The notes beneath the pieces are model-generated. The model did no database searches, was not told the origin of the DNA, and saw nothing but the letters and a program-made list of their open reading frames with translations. DNA of 33,718 bases from a virus, in the IMG/VR virus record IMGVR_UViG_3300030085_000821, positions 1 to 33,718 of that record. One strand, given 5' to 3'. Both the position numbers and the translations under genes were made by a program. This document shows positions 18,032-28,581 of the stretch, in pieces. Each line of letters opens with the position of its first letter. Position 1 is the first letter of the stretch.

Positions 18032-20434
18032 ATGGCGCGTGTTTCCACTATTATAACCAACTTTCGCGCTGGAGAGTTTTCGCCCCGCCTAGAAGGTCGA
18101 ATTGATCTACAGAAATACAACGAGGCGGCAAAAGAACTAACCAACATGGTGAGTTTTCCGCAGGGTGGCATCACACGCCGCCCTGGTTCGTATTACGCGG
18201 GTGCCTCAAAAGATGGCGGCAAAATCAGGCTAATCAACTTTGAGTTCAGTGACGAGCAAGCGTATGTGCTTGAGTTTGGTGCCAACTACATTCGTTTTTA
18301 CAAAGATGGCGGCATCCTCACAGAAGCTACTACGGCAATCACAGCGGCGACCAAGGCCAATCCTGTGGTCGTAACAGCGGCATCACATGGTCTAAGCAAC
18401 GGTGACAGAGTGTTTATTGGCAGTGTCACTGGCATGACGCAGCTAAACAATCGTGAGTTTACGGTGGCTAACAAGACCACCAACACCTTTGAGTTGTCCG
18501 GCATCGACGGCACAGGCTTTGATACATACAGTAGCGGCGGCACTGTAGGTAAGATTGTTGAAGTAACTACCACCTATTCAGTCGCAGAAATCTTTGAGTT
18601 GAACCATGTGCAGTCTGCGGATGTTTTGTTCATTGCTCACAAAGACCATGAGCCAGCCAAGCTGACGCGCACAACAGCTACTAGCTTCACGCTGGCCGAT
18701 ATAGATTTCATCGACGGCCCATATCTAGACGAAAACACGACGACAACTACTATCTATGCGTCAGCTAACACTGGTAGTGGGATCACTTTAACGGCATCTG
18801 CAAGTGTATTTGCATCTGCTGATGTGGGACGTTTGGTTAGATTGCGTGAGGTTATTGAGGTTCAACACGATGCATGGACGGCAAGCACCAGTTATGCGCA
18901 AAATGATTTAGTTCGGTTTGGCGATAATGTTTATAAAAAAACAGATAGTGGCTCAGATACTTCTGGGGCTACACCGCCGGTTCACCTTTCTGGCTCTGAA
19001 ACATACGGTGCTATCACTTGGGAATTTCAGCATAGCGGCTCTGGTTTTTTAGAAATCACAGGCTTTACTAGCGCGACACAAGTCACAGCCACTTTCAAAA
19101 ATTCAACTGGAGTTTTGCCGGCTAGTGTTGTTGGCAGTGGCACGCCGACAACTCGTTGGTCTTTGGGTGCTTTTGGGGGAGATCAAAAGTTTCCCAAGGC
19201 TGTAGCATTCTATGAAGAGCGTCTGTACTTTGCTGGCACTACAGGCCAGCCACAGACTATCTTTGGCTCCAAAAGTGCTGACTTTGAGAACCACACACCA
19301 GGCACTGCCGATGACGACGCAATCAACATCACTATTGCGTCAGATCGCGTCAACGTCATCAAGCATTTGCTTCCTGGAAGATTCCTGCAAATTTTGACTA
19401 CAAGCTCTGAGTTTACGCTGTCAGGCGGTACAGGGGCGCAACCCGTCACTCCTACAAACGTCAACGTCTTGCGTGAAACCACTTTTGGCTCGTCTGATGT
19501 GCGGCCCTTGCGTGCTGGGAACAGTACCATCCTAATCCAGAAGGGCAGTGAGCGTGTTAAAGAGATTACGTTTGATTTGGATACAGACGGTTTGCTCGGC
19601 GTGGATCTGACCATTTTAGCCGAGCATGTGGCTAATGGTGGTCTTACAGATATGGTTTGGCAGCAAGAGCCAGAACTTATCCTCTGGTTTGTCCACAGTG
19701 ACGGCACTCTCGTAGGGCTTACCTATGACCGCGCTAATGGCGCTGTAGGCTGGCACCAGCACCCATTAGGCGATAGTGGCGTGGTAGAGAGCATCACAGC
19801 TATTCCCAGCGGTGCAGAAGATCAGGTGTATGTATCTGTGAAGAGAACAATCAACAGTTCTACCGTGCGCCACATTTGCTATCTCAAGCCGATTGATTTT
19901 GGGTCTGATATTGAGGATGCGTTTTTTGTTGACAGTGGGCTGACTTATACAGGCTCTGACACAACTAGCATTACAGGTCTAAATCATCTGGAAGGCGAAA
20001 CTGTGCAGATTTTGGCAGATGGCTCAACACATCCAGACAAAACTGTTTCTGGGGGGAAGATCACTTTAGAGCGTTCCGCTGGTAAGGTGCATGTAGGATA
20101 TAACTACAACTCATTTGTTGAAACACTGCGTTTGGAAGCGGGTGCCGACGACGGCATTTCACAGGGCAAGATAAAGCGCATTCATGGCGTGACTGCACGT
20201 TTTTTAAATAGCGTAGGTGCAGAGGTCGGGCCCGACACCAGCAGTCTTGATCGAATACCGTTTCGTGATAGTAGCATGGCAATGGATACAGCCGTGCCTA
20301 TGTTTACAGGCGACAAAGAGATTTCTTTTCCATCAGGTTACGATAATGATGCGCGGGTGGTGGTGCAACAGTCTCAGCCACTGCCCATGACTATTCTTGC
20401 AATCATGAGAAGGTCTAACACGTTTGATGCTTAG
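18032..20434 (+). CDS. Tail tubular protein B (nozzle), T7 gp12-like
   Basis: 800 aa. Conserved start: ITNFRAGEFSPRLEGRIDLQ, then ELTNMVSFPQGGITRRPGSY and the LINFEFSDEQAYVLEFG segment typical of podovirus nozzle proteins. A later FYEERLYFAGTTGQPQTIFG and a beta-rich remainder fit too. Length is near T7 gp12 (794 aa). It forms the distal tail tube. Starts two bases after the stop of gp11-like gene and overlaps the next gene. Confidence 0.95.
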   Translation: MARVSTIITNFRAGEFSPRLEGRIDLQKYNEAAKELTNMVSFPQGGITRRPGSYYAGASKDGGKIRLINFEFSDEQAYVLEFGANYIRFYKDGGILTEATTAITAATKANPVVVTAASHGLSNGDRVFIGSVTGMTQLNNREFTVANKTTNTFELSGIDGTGFDTYSSGGTVGKIVEVTTTYSVAEIFELNHVQSADVLFIAHKDHEPAKLTRTTATSFTLADIDFIDGPYLDENTTTTTIYASANTGSGITLTASASVFASADVGRLVRLREVIEVQHDAWTASTSYAQNDLVRFGDNVYKKTDSGSDTSGATPPVHLSGSETYGAITWEFQHSGSGFLEITGFTSATQVTATFKNSTGVLPASVVGSGTPTTRWSLGAFGGDQKFPKAVAFYEERLYFAGTTGQPQTIFGSKSADFENHTPGTADDDAINITIASDRVNVIKHLLPGRFLQILTTSSEFTLSGGTGAQPVTPTNVNVLRETTFGSSDVRPLRAGNSTILIQKGSERVKEITFDLDTDGLLGVDLTILAEHVANGGLTDMVWQQEPELILWFVHSDGTLVGLTYDRANGAVGWHQHPLGDSGVVESITAIPSGAEDQVYVSVKRTINSSTVRHICYLKPIDFGSDIEDAFFVDSGLTYTGSDTTSITGLNHLEGETVQILADGSTHPDKTVSGGKITLERSAGKVHVGYNYNSFVETLRLEAGADDGISQGKIKRIHGVTARFLNSVGAEVGPDTSSLDRIPFRDSSMAMDTAVPMFTGDKEISFPSGYDNDARVVVQQSQPLPMTILAIMRRSNTFDA

Positions 20435-20849
20435 ATTTTTGCCATTTGCGCGAGAGCATGTGCAACATATTAAATTGATGTTCGACCTTTCTGAAGAAGG
20501 GCGACAAGCATTAGTTGAGCATAAAGATATTAGAGGCTACACACTTTTTGAGGAAGATGTTGTGCTTGGCATAGGCGGTGTACACAACATATGGAAGGGC
20601 GTAGGTGAAGCGTGGTTGCTTTTAGGCAAGGAAGCGTTTGCGCGGCCCAGAACTGTAGCGCGGCACACAGTCAATATGTTTGATCACATGCAGGAAGAGT
20701 ACAAGTACCAACGTATCCAGGCCAGCATTGCAGTGAAGGATGCAAAGGCTAAGAGGTTCGCAGAATGGCTTGGTTTTAAAAATGAGGGTATAATGAGGAA
20801 ATATGGGCCTGATGGCTCAGATTACTATCGTTATGCAAGGGTGATGTAA
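20427..20849 (+). CDS. GNAT-like protein (T7 gp13/DUF2833-like)
   Basis: 140 aa from ATG 20427 (MLRFLPFAREHVQHI), overlapping the nozzle gene stop by 8 bases. Segments VVLGIGGVHNIWKGVGEAWL and the C-terminal AKRFAEWLGFKNEGIMRKYG, then YYRYARVM, are the typical acetyltransferase-fold pattern with the 'A..F....GF...G....' end. The position after the nozzle and before internal virion proteins is that of T7 gp13, whose family has this fold. Enzyme activity is not proven. Confidence 0.78.
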   Translation: MLRFLPFAREHVQHIKLMFDLSEEGRQALVEHKDIRGYTLFEEDVVLGIGGVHNIWKGVGEAWLLLGKEAFARPRTVARHTVNMFDHMQEEYKYQRIQASIAVKDAKAKRFAEWLGFKNEGIMRKYGPDGSDYYRYARVM

Positions 20850-21367
20850 TGCCAAATCCAATGGCGATTGCAGCAGGGGCTTCAGCGGCCAGCGCATTTC
20901 TTGGGTTCAAGGGCAACCAAGCATCTGCGCGTGCAGCACGGCAGACCGCAGAATACAATGCCCAGGTGCGTGAAAACGAAGCTGTTTTGTTGCAACGTGC
21001 CAAGACTGCGGAAGAAGCAAACCTGCGTCGTGCAAATGATCGTCTGACTGCTTCTCAGACTGTGGCAACCGCCAAGTCTGGCATTGAAATGTCTGGTAGC
21101 CCATACCTCGCTTTGGCCGACAGCTACTTTGCTATGGAGCGTGATGCGTTAAAAATCCAGTATGCCGCTGACATTGAGCAAGCCAATGCTTTGGCAGAAG
21201 CAGCCATGACCCGCGCTGTTGGTAACGCACGCGCATCCGGCTTCAGAACTGCGTCTTATGTGAGTTTGTTGAACGGGGCAAGCTCTTATGCCGGCATTCA
21301 ACAACAGCAAGATTTCTTTGAGTTGCAGCAGCAATATAGAGAAAAGACTTTGACGCAGACAGCTTAG
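20849..21367 (+). CDS. Internal virion protein B-like (T7 gp14)
   Basis: 172 aa. N-terminal hydrophobic Ala/Gly segment (MAIAAGASAASAFLGFKG) followed by helices with REN and RANDRL, and the SGIEMSGSPYLALADSYFAM motif that is characteristic of podovirus gp14-type proteins. It ends Gln-rich. Such proteins are ejected into the host envelope during DNA entry. Start is a TAATG overlap. Confidence 0.87.
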   Translation: MPNPMAIAAGASAASAFLGFKGNQASARAARQTAEYNAQVRENEAVLLQRAKTAEEANLRRANDRLTASQTVATAKSGIEMSGSPYLALADSYFAMERDALKIQYAADIEQANALAEAAMTRAVGNARASGFRTASYVSLLNGASSYAGIQQQQDFFELQQQYREKTLTQTA

Positions 21368-21380
21368 AAACGAGTTAGCG

Positions 21381-24104
21381 ATGCCAAAAATCCCATTGTA
21401 CGCAGAAGGCCGAGGCACCACCGTTGATTTGGCGACAGGTCGTCTGGGGCCGCAAGCGCCATCTGGGGCTTTTGAAGCGCCAGGGCAAGCGTTGGCGCGT
21501 GCTGGCGAGGCTGTGGGAAGGGCTGGCACAGATTATGCCAAGAACGCTATGCAGTTTGAAAATGCGCGTCAAAAGATGGAGTTTGATTTCCAAGTACAGC
21601 GCAAAAAGGAAGCGACCAATCGTTTGATTGACGAATATGCCACGCGGATTGTGAATGAGTCCACCACCTACTCGCTGAATACCACTGAAAGCGACATGGA
21701 ACTGGCGGCGCAGGGACTAATTGGCAGCGTACAGAACCCAATCATCAACGAGATTAAAACCCGCACTGACATCGATGAGGCGCAAAAAAACAAGCTGACA
21801 GTTGCCGTGCAGAAGAACATGGCTCCGCAGGTTGCCAACATCAAAAAGTCTGCGTTTGGCAGGGAACAAGTGAACGGCGGTCTTGCCAAAGATGGCATGA
21901 TTGATGGTTACTTCAACCTTGCCGGTCAGGTCGGCACGATTGAGGAATTGAACGCCTATATTGCAGAAGGTGAGGGCAAATATGATGAGGCCAGACGCCT
22001 TGGTCAGCCCATAACTGGCAACAAAGGTTCATTCCGCCAAGAGATGCGTCGCAGGTTCTACATTGGCGGCATCACCAACGCTGACAGCTTTGCCGCACTA
22101 GATGCGCAAGAAAGGGCTCTTGCCGCAGATGTAGGGTTAAACGCCAGCACTCGCGCCACGCTAGAGAACAGCATCTTGGGTCGGCGCAAAGAAATCACAC
22201 AAAATGTTGAAGACGCTGTGCTTGATGAATTGCGTGTTCTGAACCCGACAGCGGAAGAAATCACAGACATTGCTGCGCAACTGCGCACCCGCGATGTGCA
22301 GTCCATTATTGTTGAGCGTGATAATGAGACAATCACCATCCCGTTTGCTGGTGCCGACGCCAACTTTGTGTCGGCTCTCGCCGATAGGTTTGATGCGTTT
22401 GTTGAGAATGAGGAGCGTGAGCTTCTTGATACTGTCCTGACTACAGCCAAGGGCATGGTGCAGGACAAGTCCCTCGCAGAACTGCAAAACATGAAGCAGG
22501 ACATGACCAAGCAGGAGAACGGTCAATTTACCCTGTTTTCCAGCATTGATACGTTTGCCGGCAGAGAGGCGCTGGAGTCAGTCATCGACACAGAGATCCG
22601 TGAGCGTAAGCCGCGTGTGTTGAACGAGGCGCAAGTCTTAGAGTCTAATCTGTTTGCTAAAGTACGCTCTCAAGATGGTGTGATGGAGCCTGAAGATCTA
22701 ATAACACAAAGCAAAATTGACATTTTATATACAAGTGCTGATGCGTTTACTGAACGCGCTGCATTTCGCATGGTTTTGGGTGCAACCGTTGAAGCGTCCA
22801 CCATCTTTAAAAAAATTGAGTTTGCATCGCCAGAAGATCAGACAAAGGCTCTGGCTACTGCCCTTGCTGACGCTACAGATGCGAAGGGTGCCAAGGCTTA
22901 CGAAATACTCACCAAGCGTTTGGCAGAGTCTCGCAAGGAACGCGACGCAGATTTTGTCGGATACTACATGCGCCGCAACAAGATCACTGATGTGTCACAG
23001 GTAAGCCCCGCAGAAATGATTGCACTGCAACGTAAGATGGGTGTGCCAGAGGCTGACATTCGGATTACTGATAACAACACCATCACTGCGTTCCGTAATA
23101 GCTATGACCAAGCTGAGACATACGATCAGAAAGCGTCAACGCTTGATAATTTCTTTGCAGGGTTTGGAGAGAATGCAAACCGTGTGTTGCGGCACATGAC
23201 TACTACTAAGCAAATTACACTGGCAGAGAATGTCATCGCAAAATTAGGCGGCGATAACATCTACTCCAGAGCCATTTATCTTGGCAGTCAGGAAGAGTTC
23301 ATCAACAAAACCAAGCAATCTGTTGAGAATGGCGGTCTTGGCTCTGAGGTGCGGGCAGAACTGCGTCAAGAAGTTGATGCTGTGATGGAGCCATACCTTA
23401 GCAGTGTGATCGGTGCCGTCACGGTTGATGGCGTTATTGGTGGCGGTGTTACTAACAAACGCGCGTCGCATGGCATTGAGATGTCTGAGTTGGTGTTCAA
23501 CACGGCATCTTTCCTGCGTATGTCTGACAAGAACATCAGCGCAGAAGATGCAGTTGCCGTCGCGTATGAAGCGGTTATCGGAAATCAATATCGGTTTGAC
23601 ACCGTAAATGACAGTCAGGTGCGGTTTGATGCGTCTTATGATGTCATTTATTCCGACATGACTGACATGTTGTCATATTCAATTAGTGAAAGCTCAGAGT
23701 ATCTGCGGTCTATCGTTGCTGCGCCGCCGCAGTTTGAGGGTGAGCCTGACTTTGAATACGAAAACCGTGTAGACGAATACTTTAGTGACCTTGCGCAAAG
23801 AGGCACTTGGCGCACTACCGTGGACAACCAAGGCGTATTCATGGTGGATCAGCTTGGCAACCTTGTGCAGTTGAAAGACCAAGAGGACGTTGAAGGTGCG
23901 TTTGGTGGGTTTGTATTCACTACAATGGACACCTTGTCAGATGTTGCTACCAGGTTTCAATCATTCAAAGCTCTCGACATGGACGCCAAAAGACGCAGAT
24001 TGGTAGCGATGGGCTTTGACTCAAACAAGACTTTTTCGTTAGTTGATTCTAGCGCCAACGAGGCTTGGAAGAGACTTACGTTTGCTGAAGGGCCGCTGTT
24101 TTAA
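21381..24104 (+). CDS. Internal virion protein C-like (T7 gp15)
   Basis: 907 aa, mostly helical and charged, starting MPKIPLYAEGRGTTVDLATG. It resembles gp15-type internal core proteins in length, location and composition; no catalytic motif is visible. Between gp14-like and gp16-like genes. It should be part of the ejected trans-envelope channel. Detailed homology cannot be judged by eye. Stop overlaps the next start (TTTTAATGG). Confidence 0.82.
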   Translation: MPKIPLYAEGRGTTVDLATGRLGPQAPSGAFEAPGQALARAGEAVGRAGTDYAKNAMQFENARQKMEFDFQVQRKKEATNRLIDEYATRIVNESTTYSLNTTESDMELAAQGLIGSVQNPIINEIKTRTDIDEAQKNKLTVAVQKNMAPQVANIKKSAFGREQVNGGLAKDGMIDGYFNLAGQVGTIEELNAYIAEGEGKYDEARRLGQPITGNKGSFRQEMRRRFYIGGITNADSFAALDAQERALAADVGLNASTRATLENSILGRRKEITQNVEDAVLDELRVLNPTAEEITDIAAQLRTRDVQSIIVERDNETITIPFAGADANFVSALADRFDAFVENEERELLDTVLTTAKGMVQDKSLAELQNMKQDMTKQENGQFTLFSSIDTFAGREALESVIDTEIRERKPRVLNEAQVLESNLFAKVRSQDGVMEPEDLITQSKIDILYTSADAFTERAAFRMVLGATVEASTIFKKIEFASPEDQTKALATALADATDAKGAKAYEILTKRLAESRKERDADFVGYYMRRNKITDVSQVSPAEMIALQRKMGVPEADIRITDNNTITAFRNSYDQAETYDQKASTLDNFFAGFGENANRVLRHMTTTKQITLAENVIAKLGGDNIYSRAIYLGSQEEFINKTKQSVENGGLGSEVRAELRQEVDAVMEPYLSSVIGAVTVDGVIGGGVTNKRASHGIEMSELVFNTASFLRMSDKNISAEDAVAVAYEAVIGNQYRFDTVNDSQVRFDASYDVIYSDMTDMLSYSISESSEYLRSIVAAPPQFEGEPDFEYENRVDEYFSDLAQRGTWRTTVDNQGVFMVDQLGNLVQLKDQEDVEGAFGGFVFTTMDTLSDVATRFQSFKALDMDAKRRRLVAMGFDSNKTFSLVDSSANEAWKRLTFAEGPLF

Positions 24105-25864
24105 TGGTTGATATCTACTATCAAGAGCAACAGGACGACCCTAACCTGCGTAACCAGTATCATGACTTTGCAAAGGCTGGCACACTAGATGTTCTGGGTG
24201 CCACACTTGAAGAGACACTGTACTATAACCCTCTGAATGCTTTGGATCGTCTGGCTGAACAGAAGCTAGGATTTGGGCGTGAAGGACGTACTATCAGCCA
24301 AGATGAGTGGCGGCGCAGTGATTTCTATAGGCCAGGCATTGAGGTCGGAGATGAGGGCATCACCACAGGTTTGGCTACGTTGTTGGCTGACCGATATGAT
24401 GAACGCGCAGACTTTCAATCCACACTTAGCCGCTCTAAGGGCGGCATTGGTTTAGGTGCAGCGCAGTTTGGTGTGGCGATTGCCGGTAGTTTTGCTGATC
24501 CCCTAAACATAGCGTCTGTGTTCATCCCATCTGTGGGTGCCGCACGTTTTGCCAGCCTGTCCGCACGCTACGGCGCTGGTCGTTCTAAAATTGCTACTGG
24601 TGTGATTGACGGCGCTATCGGTGCCGCAGTCATTGAGCCTGTTGTCATTGGCGCGGCTGTTGCAGAACAAGACCGTGACTACAATCTGATGGACAGTTTT
24701 CTAAATGTGGCTGTGGGTGCTGGCCTCGGTGGCAGCATCAACGCTTTGACAGGCGGCATATCCTCATTTGGTCGTTACACACGGCAGAGGCGTTTGGCAC
24801 GCCTAAAGGCTGTAGAAGCAGATCAAGCGCAGCGCATCTCTATCAAGCAGGTTATGAACGACGAAGAGGTCAACCTGTCTCCGATAGAAGAGAGCGTGCA
24901 GTCTCGTACTGAGGCGGCTGACGCGGCTATCAGCGAGAAGAAGATTGTGTATCAAACAGACGGCACCCCTGTAGAGGTAGAGGTGCTGGATGTAGATGAT
25001 AATGGTGATATCACTGTGCGCACGGCAGATGGTCAGGAAAAGACCATCGACGCCAGTGATCTGCGCAGCAAGTCGCCGTTTGACGAAGACTACAAGTATG
25101 TCGATGCGTCTAGTGGCCGTGAGGAGTTTGAGATTTCCACGCTTGAGGACGCGGCTCTTGACAGCATTTTGGAATCTACAGAGCGATTGATAGCCGACAT
25201 CGAAGCGGGGGATGCGGACACCGCAAGGTTGGGTTCTTTGGAGGCGCATCAAAGCAACTTGACCGCTCTCAAGATTGAAAAGCGCCGCAGGGCTGGTGAA
25301 ACTGTAGAAAAACCTGCGGAGCCAGACATTAGTGGTGCAGACGCAAGTGAGATAGCTGCATTGCGCAAGGAGGCCGCTAACATACAGAAGAAGGTGTTGG
25401 AACGCGCAGAGAAAGAAGGTCTTGCCAAACCTCGCGTCAAAGCGGCAGAGGCAACAAGACTTGGTGAGATCACTGCACGCATCAACGAACTAGAGTCTGC
25501 TACACAAGAAGCCGGCGATATGGTCGATGTGCAGGATGGCCGCGTAACTACACAGCAAGCTCAAAATGAAGCTGATGCAGCCACCATGCAGGGTGATGGT
25601 CTAGGGCGTTTGGGTGAGCATCGTGAGGCTGTGCAAGAGATCAAGCAGGAAACAACAGAGCTTGATGAGCCTGACCCCGCTGAGATTGAAGCAGAGAACG
25701 AAATACTAATGGAAGACTTGGCATCTGACGATGTGCAAGCAATCCTGCCAGCGGACATCAAGAGATCTTTGGCAGAGGTTGATGAACTGCAAACCAAGGC
25801 AGATGGTTACGAAGAAGTCAGCAGGGCTGGCGCTAACTGTCTTATAGGAGATCCAGGCAGATGA
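24104..25864 (+). CDS. Internal virion protein D-like, N-terminal part (T7 gp16-like)
   Basis: 586 aa, starting MVDIYYQEQQDDPNLRNQYH. The segment about residues 115-205 (ADPLNIASVFIPSVGAARFA, IGAAVIEPVVIGAAVAEQ and AVGAGLGGSINALTGGI) is hydrophobic and Gly/Ala-rich, as in membrane-active regions of ejection proteins. The rest is acidic and helical. It ends GANCLIGDPGR. The next ORF, in another frame with an ATGA overlap, continues the same kind of protein; in related phages the two may be one protein of about 1,400 aa. No lysozyme or transglycosylase motif is seen. Confidence 0.78.
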   Translation: MVDIYYQEQQDDPNLRNQYHDFAKAGTLDVLGATLEETLYYNPLNALDRLAEQKLGFGREGRTISQDEWRRSDFYRPGIEVGDEGITTGLATLLADRYDERADFQSTLSRSKGGIGLGAAQFGVAIAGSFADPLNIASVFIPSVGAARFASLSARYGAGRSKIATGVIDGAIGAAVIEPVVIGAAVAEQDRDYNLMDSFLNVAVGAGLGGSINALTGGISSFGRYTRQRRLARLKAVEADQAQRISIKQVMNDEEVNLSPIEESVQSRTEAADAAISEKKIVYQTDGTPVEVEVLDVDDNGDITVRTADGQEKTIDASDLRSKSPFDEDYKYVDASSGREEFEISTLEDAALDSILESTERLIADIEAGDADTARLGSLEAHQSNLTALKIEKRRRAGETVEKPAEPDISGADASEIAALRKEAANIQKKVLERAEKEGLAKPRVKAAEATRLGEITARINELESATQEAGDMVDVQDGRVTTQQAQNEADAATMQGDGLGRLGEHREAVQEIKQETTELDEPDPAEIEAENEILMEDLASDDVQAILPADIKRSLAEVDELQTKADGYEEVSRAGANCLIGDPGR

Positions 25865-28527
25865 GTTGTGTAGATGCAGTCATGGAAGCAGCCAAAAGGG
25901 CTGGCATCAACCTGCTGGATGAAGAAGCAGAAGAGATCATTGAGGTTCTTAATGAACGCCTGTTTAAGCGTGTAGAGAACGCAGAGGCTGGCGAAGAACT
26001 AGATATCTTTAATCTGGCGGCACAGATCGCAAAGCAAGCGCGTATCAACGCTGTCATGCAGAAGCGCAATCGCATCCTCAACGCCAAGGCATACGCAGAT
26101 CTCATGCGTTTTATAAACTCTGCGCCTGATGACCCAACTACTGCGCTATCTGCCATCATGGTTGGCGACTATCGTTACGCACAGGCTGGCTTGGACAGCG
26201 TAGACGCACGCCAGCAAGGCATCATGCTGCAATATGCTGGTGAGCTTGCCGCTGCTTTGCGTGAGCAAAAGTTGGACAAGTCGTTTCAGAGCAAAGAACT
26301 TGAGCCAATGATTTATGAGGCCATGTTCGACACTGACAGTTTCCGTCAAAACAGAATAGGCAACAATGAGGCTGGTGCAGAAGAGGCGCTGGCAATCGCA
26401 GAGATCGTGCAGAAGGTGCAGAAACGCCTACTCAAGCGCAAAAACCGCATGGGTGCCATGATCGGAGAGTTGAAAAACTACGTTGTGCGTCAGGCGCATG
26501 ACCCCATTTTGATGCGTGCCGGCGCTAAAACAGAGGCAGAAATCGCAGCAGCCAAGAATGATTGGGTGCAGTTTATGATGGAGCCAGGTCGTCTGTCCCG
26601 CCGCACGTTTGAGAACAAGCCAGCGACTACAGAGCGTTTGATCGACGGCAAGATGCAAAAGGTGCAGTACACCGAGGAGATGTTCCTTGGTGATATCTAC
26701 GACAATCTTGTGTCTGGGCAGCATCAGAAGGTTGATGCAGTCAGAGGCGACGATGGCGCTATTGATCCGCTGACATCTTTTACAGGGCCAGCAAACCTTG
26801 CCAAGAAACTCAGCCAAGGCAGGGTTCTGCACTTTGAGACAGGCAAGGCAGCGTTTGAGTATGCCAAGAAATATAGCCGTCAGAGCTTTGCAGAGGCTGT
26901 GATCAACGGCATATCGCATGATGCACAGGCTATCGGGCTTATGGAGCGGTTCGGCACCAATCCAGAGTCTATGTTCAAGCGTGTCGTTGACGACATGAAG
27001 AAGGCAGCTAAGGGCGACCCTACTAAGCTGGACAAGATCAATCGTCGTGAGAAGGCGCTACAGCGGCAGTTTGCAGAACTTGATGGCACTACCCGCGCTA
27101 GAGGCGCAGGACGGCCTGTGATGTTTGGTGCAGACTTTGCCGGCATTGCTGCTGGCTGGCGCATGATCCAGAACATGTCCAAGCTGGGCATGGCAACGAT
27201 TTCGTCGTTTGGTGATATCGCAACCAAGGCGCACTTCATCAATACGCGCACAGATCGCGGCATCTTTGGCTCCTATGCCGTCGCCTTCCGCGACATTTTT
27301 GGACGTTACGGCAAGGATGAGCAACGCCAGTTGGCGTATCTGCTGAGTGTTGGCGTTGAAAATATGCTGGGCGACGTACACGCTAGGTTTGGCGCTAATG
27401 ACAGTGGCCCAGGTATGATTGCCAAGGCGCATCAGACCTACTTTCGATTGAACGGCATGGTGTGGTGGAACAATGCGCAGAAGGTCGGCCTTGCACGCAT
27501 GATCTCTGCGGATCTTGCTAACTACTCGTCCAGAGCCTTTGAAGAGGTGCCGGAGCGTACCCGCCTCAATCTTGAGCGGTATGGCTTTGACGCAACTGAT
27601 TGGGCTTTGATGCGCCACATGGAGCAAAAGTCTGTTGATGGCGTGAATTACCTAACGCCTAAAGCAGTCGAAACCATCCCTGATCAATTTATTGAGCAAG
27701 CTGCACTGACTCGCGCAAACGCAACGCGCAAGAGAAAGCTAAAAAAAGCCACAGAGGCTATGAAAGAAAAGTACCGTGACGACTTGTCAACGCGACTTTC
27801 TACCTACCTGACCGACGCCGCAGACAGCGCAATCCCGACACCAGGCGCTAAAGAACGTGCGATTATGAACTTGGGTACAGAGCGTGGCACCATTCTGGGT
27901 GAGGCGCTACGTGCCATTATGCAGTTAAAAGGTTTCCCAATTACCTATATCTCCAAAGGTCTTACCGGCGCTTACTATGTGGGCAAGCAACGCGGCGGCA
28001 GCAGCAGGAGCGGTGTCTTTGGTATTGCGCAAATGATGGTCGGCACCACGATGATGGGCTACTTGTCGGTATCCCTTAAAGAGATTCTCAAGGGCAAAGA
28101 GCCTATGGAGGTATTCAGTGAGGACTACTACCTCAATCCCAAGCTGCTGAGTAAGGCGTTTGTGCAAGGTGGCGGCGCTGGCATCTATGGAGATTTCCTG
28201 TTTGGCGAGTACAACAAGTATGGTCAAAGCCTGACACAGACTGCGCTTGGCCCTACGTTTGGCTCTATCGACGATATTGCGCGGATATATTCTAATGTTT
28301 TGGCCGGAGATACGGACGCTATAACAAAGAACGCCACACGCTTCATAACCAGCCACACTCCAGGTCTTAACCTGTTTTATACAAAGGCGGCAGTTGATTA
28401 CCTGTTTATTTACGGCCTGATGGAGAAGACAAACCCAGGTTTTTTGCGTCGGATGGAAAGTCGTATGCGTAAAGAAAATGATCAAGAGTTTTACTACTCA
28501 CCAAGCAGATTTGCGCTTGGTGCCTGA
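25861..28527 (+). CDS. Internal virion protein D-like, C-terminal part
   Basis: 888 aa, starting MSCVDAVMEAAKRAGINLLD in an ATGA overlap with the previous stop, with ATAGGAGAT about ten bases upstream. Mostly helical and basic, with hydrophobic stretches (FGADFAGIAAGWRMIQNMSK and MVGTTMMGYLSVSLKEIL) that fit membrane-active ejection proteins. It ends YYSPSRFALGA. Placed between internal virion genes and tail fibre. Whether it is naturally separate from 24104-25864 or the result of a recent split cannot be decided here. Confidence 0.8.
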   Translation: MSCVDAVMEAAKRAGINLLDEEAEEIIEVLNERLFKRVENAEAGEELDIFNLAAQIAKQARINAVMQKRNRILNAKAYADLMRFINSAPDDPTTALSAIMVGDYRYAQAGLDSVDARQQGIMLQYAGELAAALREQKLDKSFQSKELEPMIYEAMFDTDSFRQNRIGNNEAGAEEALAIAEIVQKVQKRLLKRKNRMGAMIGELKNYVVRQAHDPILMRAGAKTEAEIAAAKNDWVQFMMEPGRLSRRTFENKPATTERLIDGKMQKVQYTEEMFLGDIYDNLVSGQHQKVDAVRGDDGAIDPLTSFTGPANLAKKLSQGRVLHFETGKAAFEYAKKYSRQSFAEAVINGISHDAQAIGLMERFGTNPESMFKRVVDDMKKAAKGDPTKLDKINRREKALQRQFAELDGTTRARGAGRPVMFGADFAGIAAGWRMIQNMSKLGMATISSFGDIATKAHFINTRTDRGIFGSYAVAFRDIFGRYGKDEQRQLAYLLSVGVENMLGDVHARFGANDSGPGMIAKAHQTYFRLNGMVWWNNAQKVGLARMISADLANYSSRAFEEVPERTRLNLERYGFDATDWALMRHMEQKSVDGVNYLTPKAVETIPDQFIEQAALTRANATRKRKLKKATEAMKEKYRDDLSTRLSTYLTDAADSAIPTPGAKERAIMNLGTERGTILGEALRAIMQLKGFPITYISKGLTGAYYVGKQRGGSSRSGVFGIAQMMVGTTMMGYLSVSLKEILKGKEPMEVFSEDYYLNPKLLSKAFVQGGGAGIYGDFLFGEYNKYGQSLTQTALGPTFGSIDDIARIYSNVLAGDTDAITKNATRFITSHTPGLNLFYTKAAVDYLFIYGLMEKTNPGFLRRMESRMRKENDQEFYYSPSRFALGA

Positions 28528-28581
28528 CGACTTCCGCAAAACTGTGTTTTCTGTTACATTTAGGCAGATTGGAGCAAAGAC

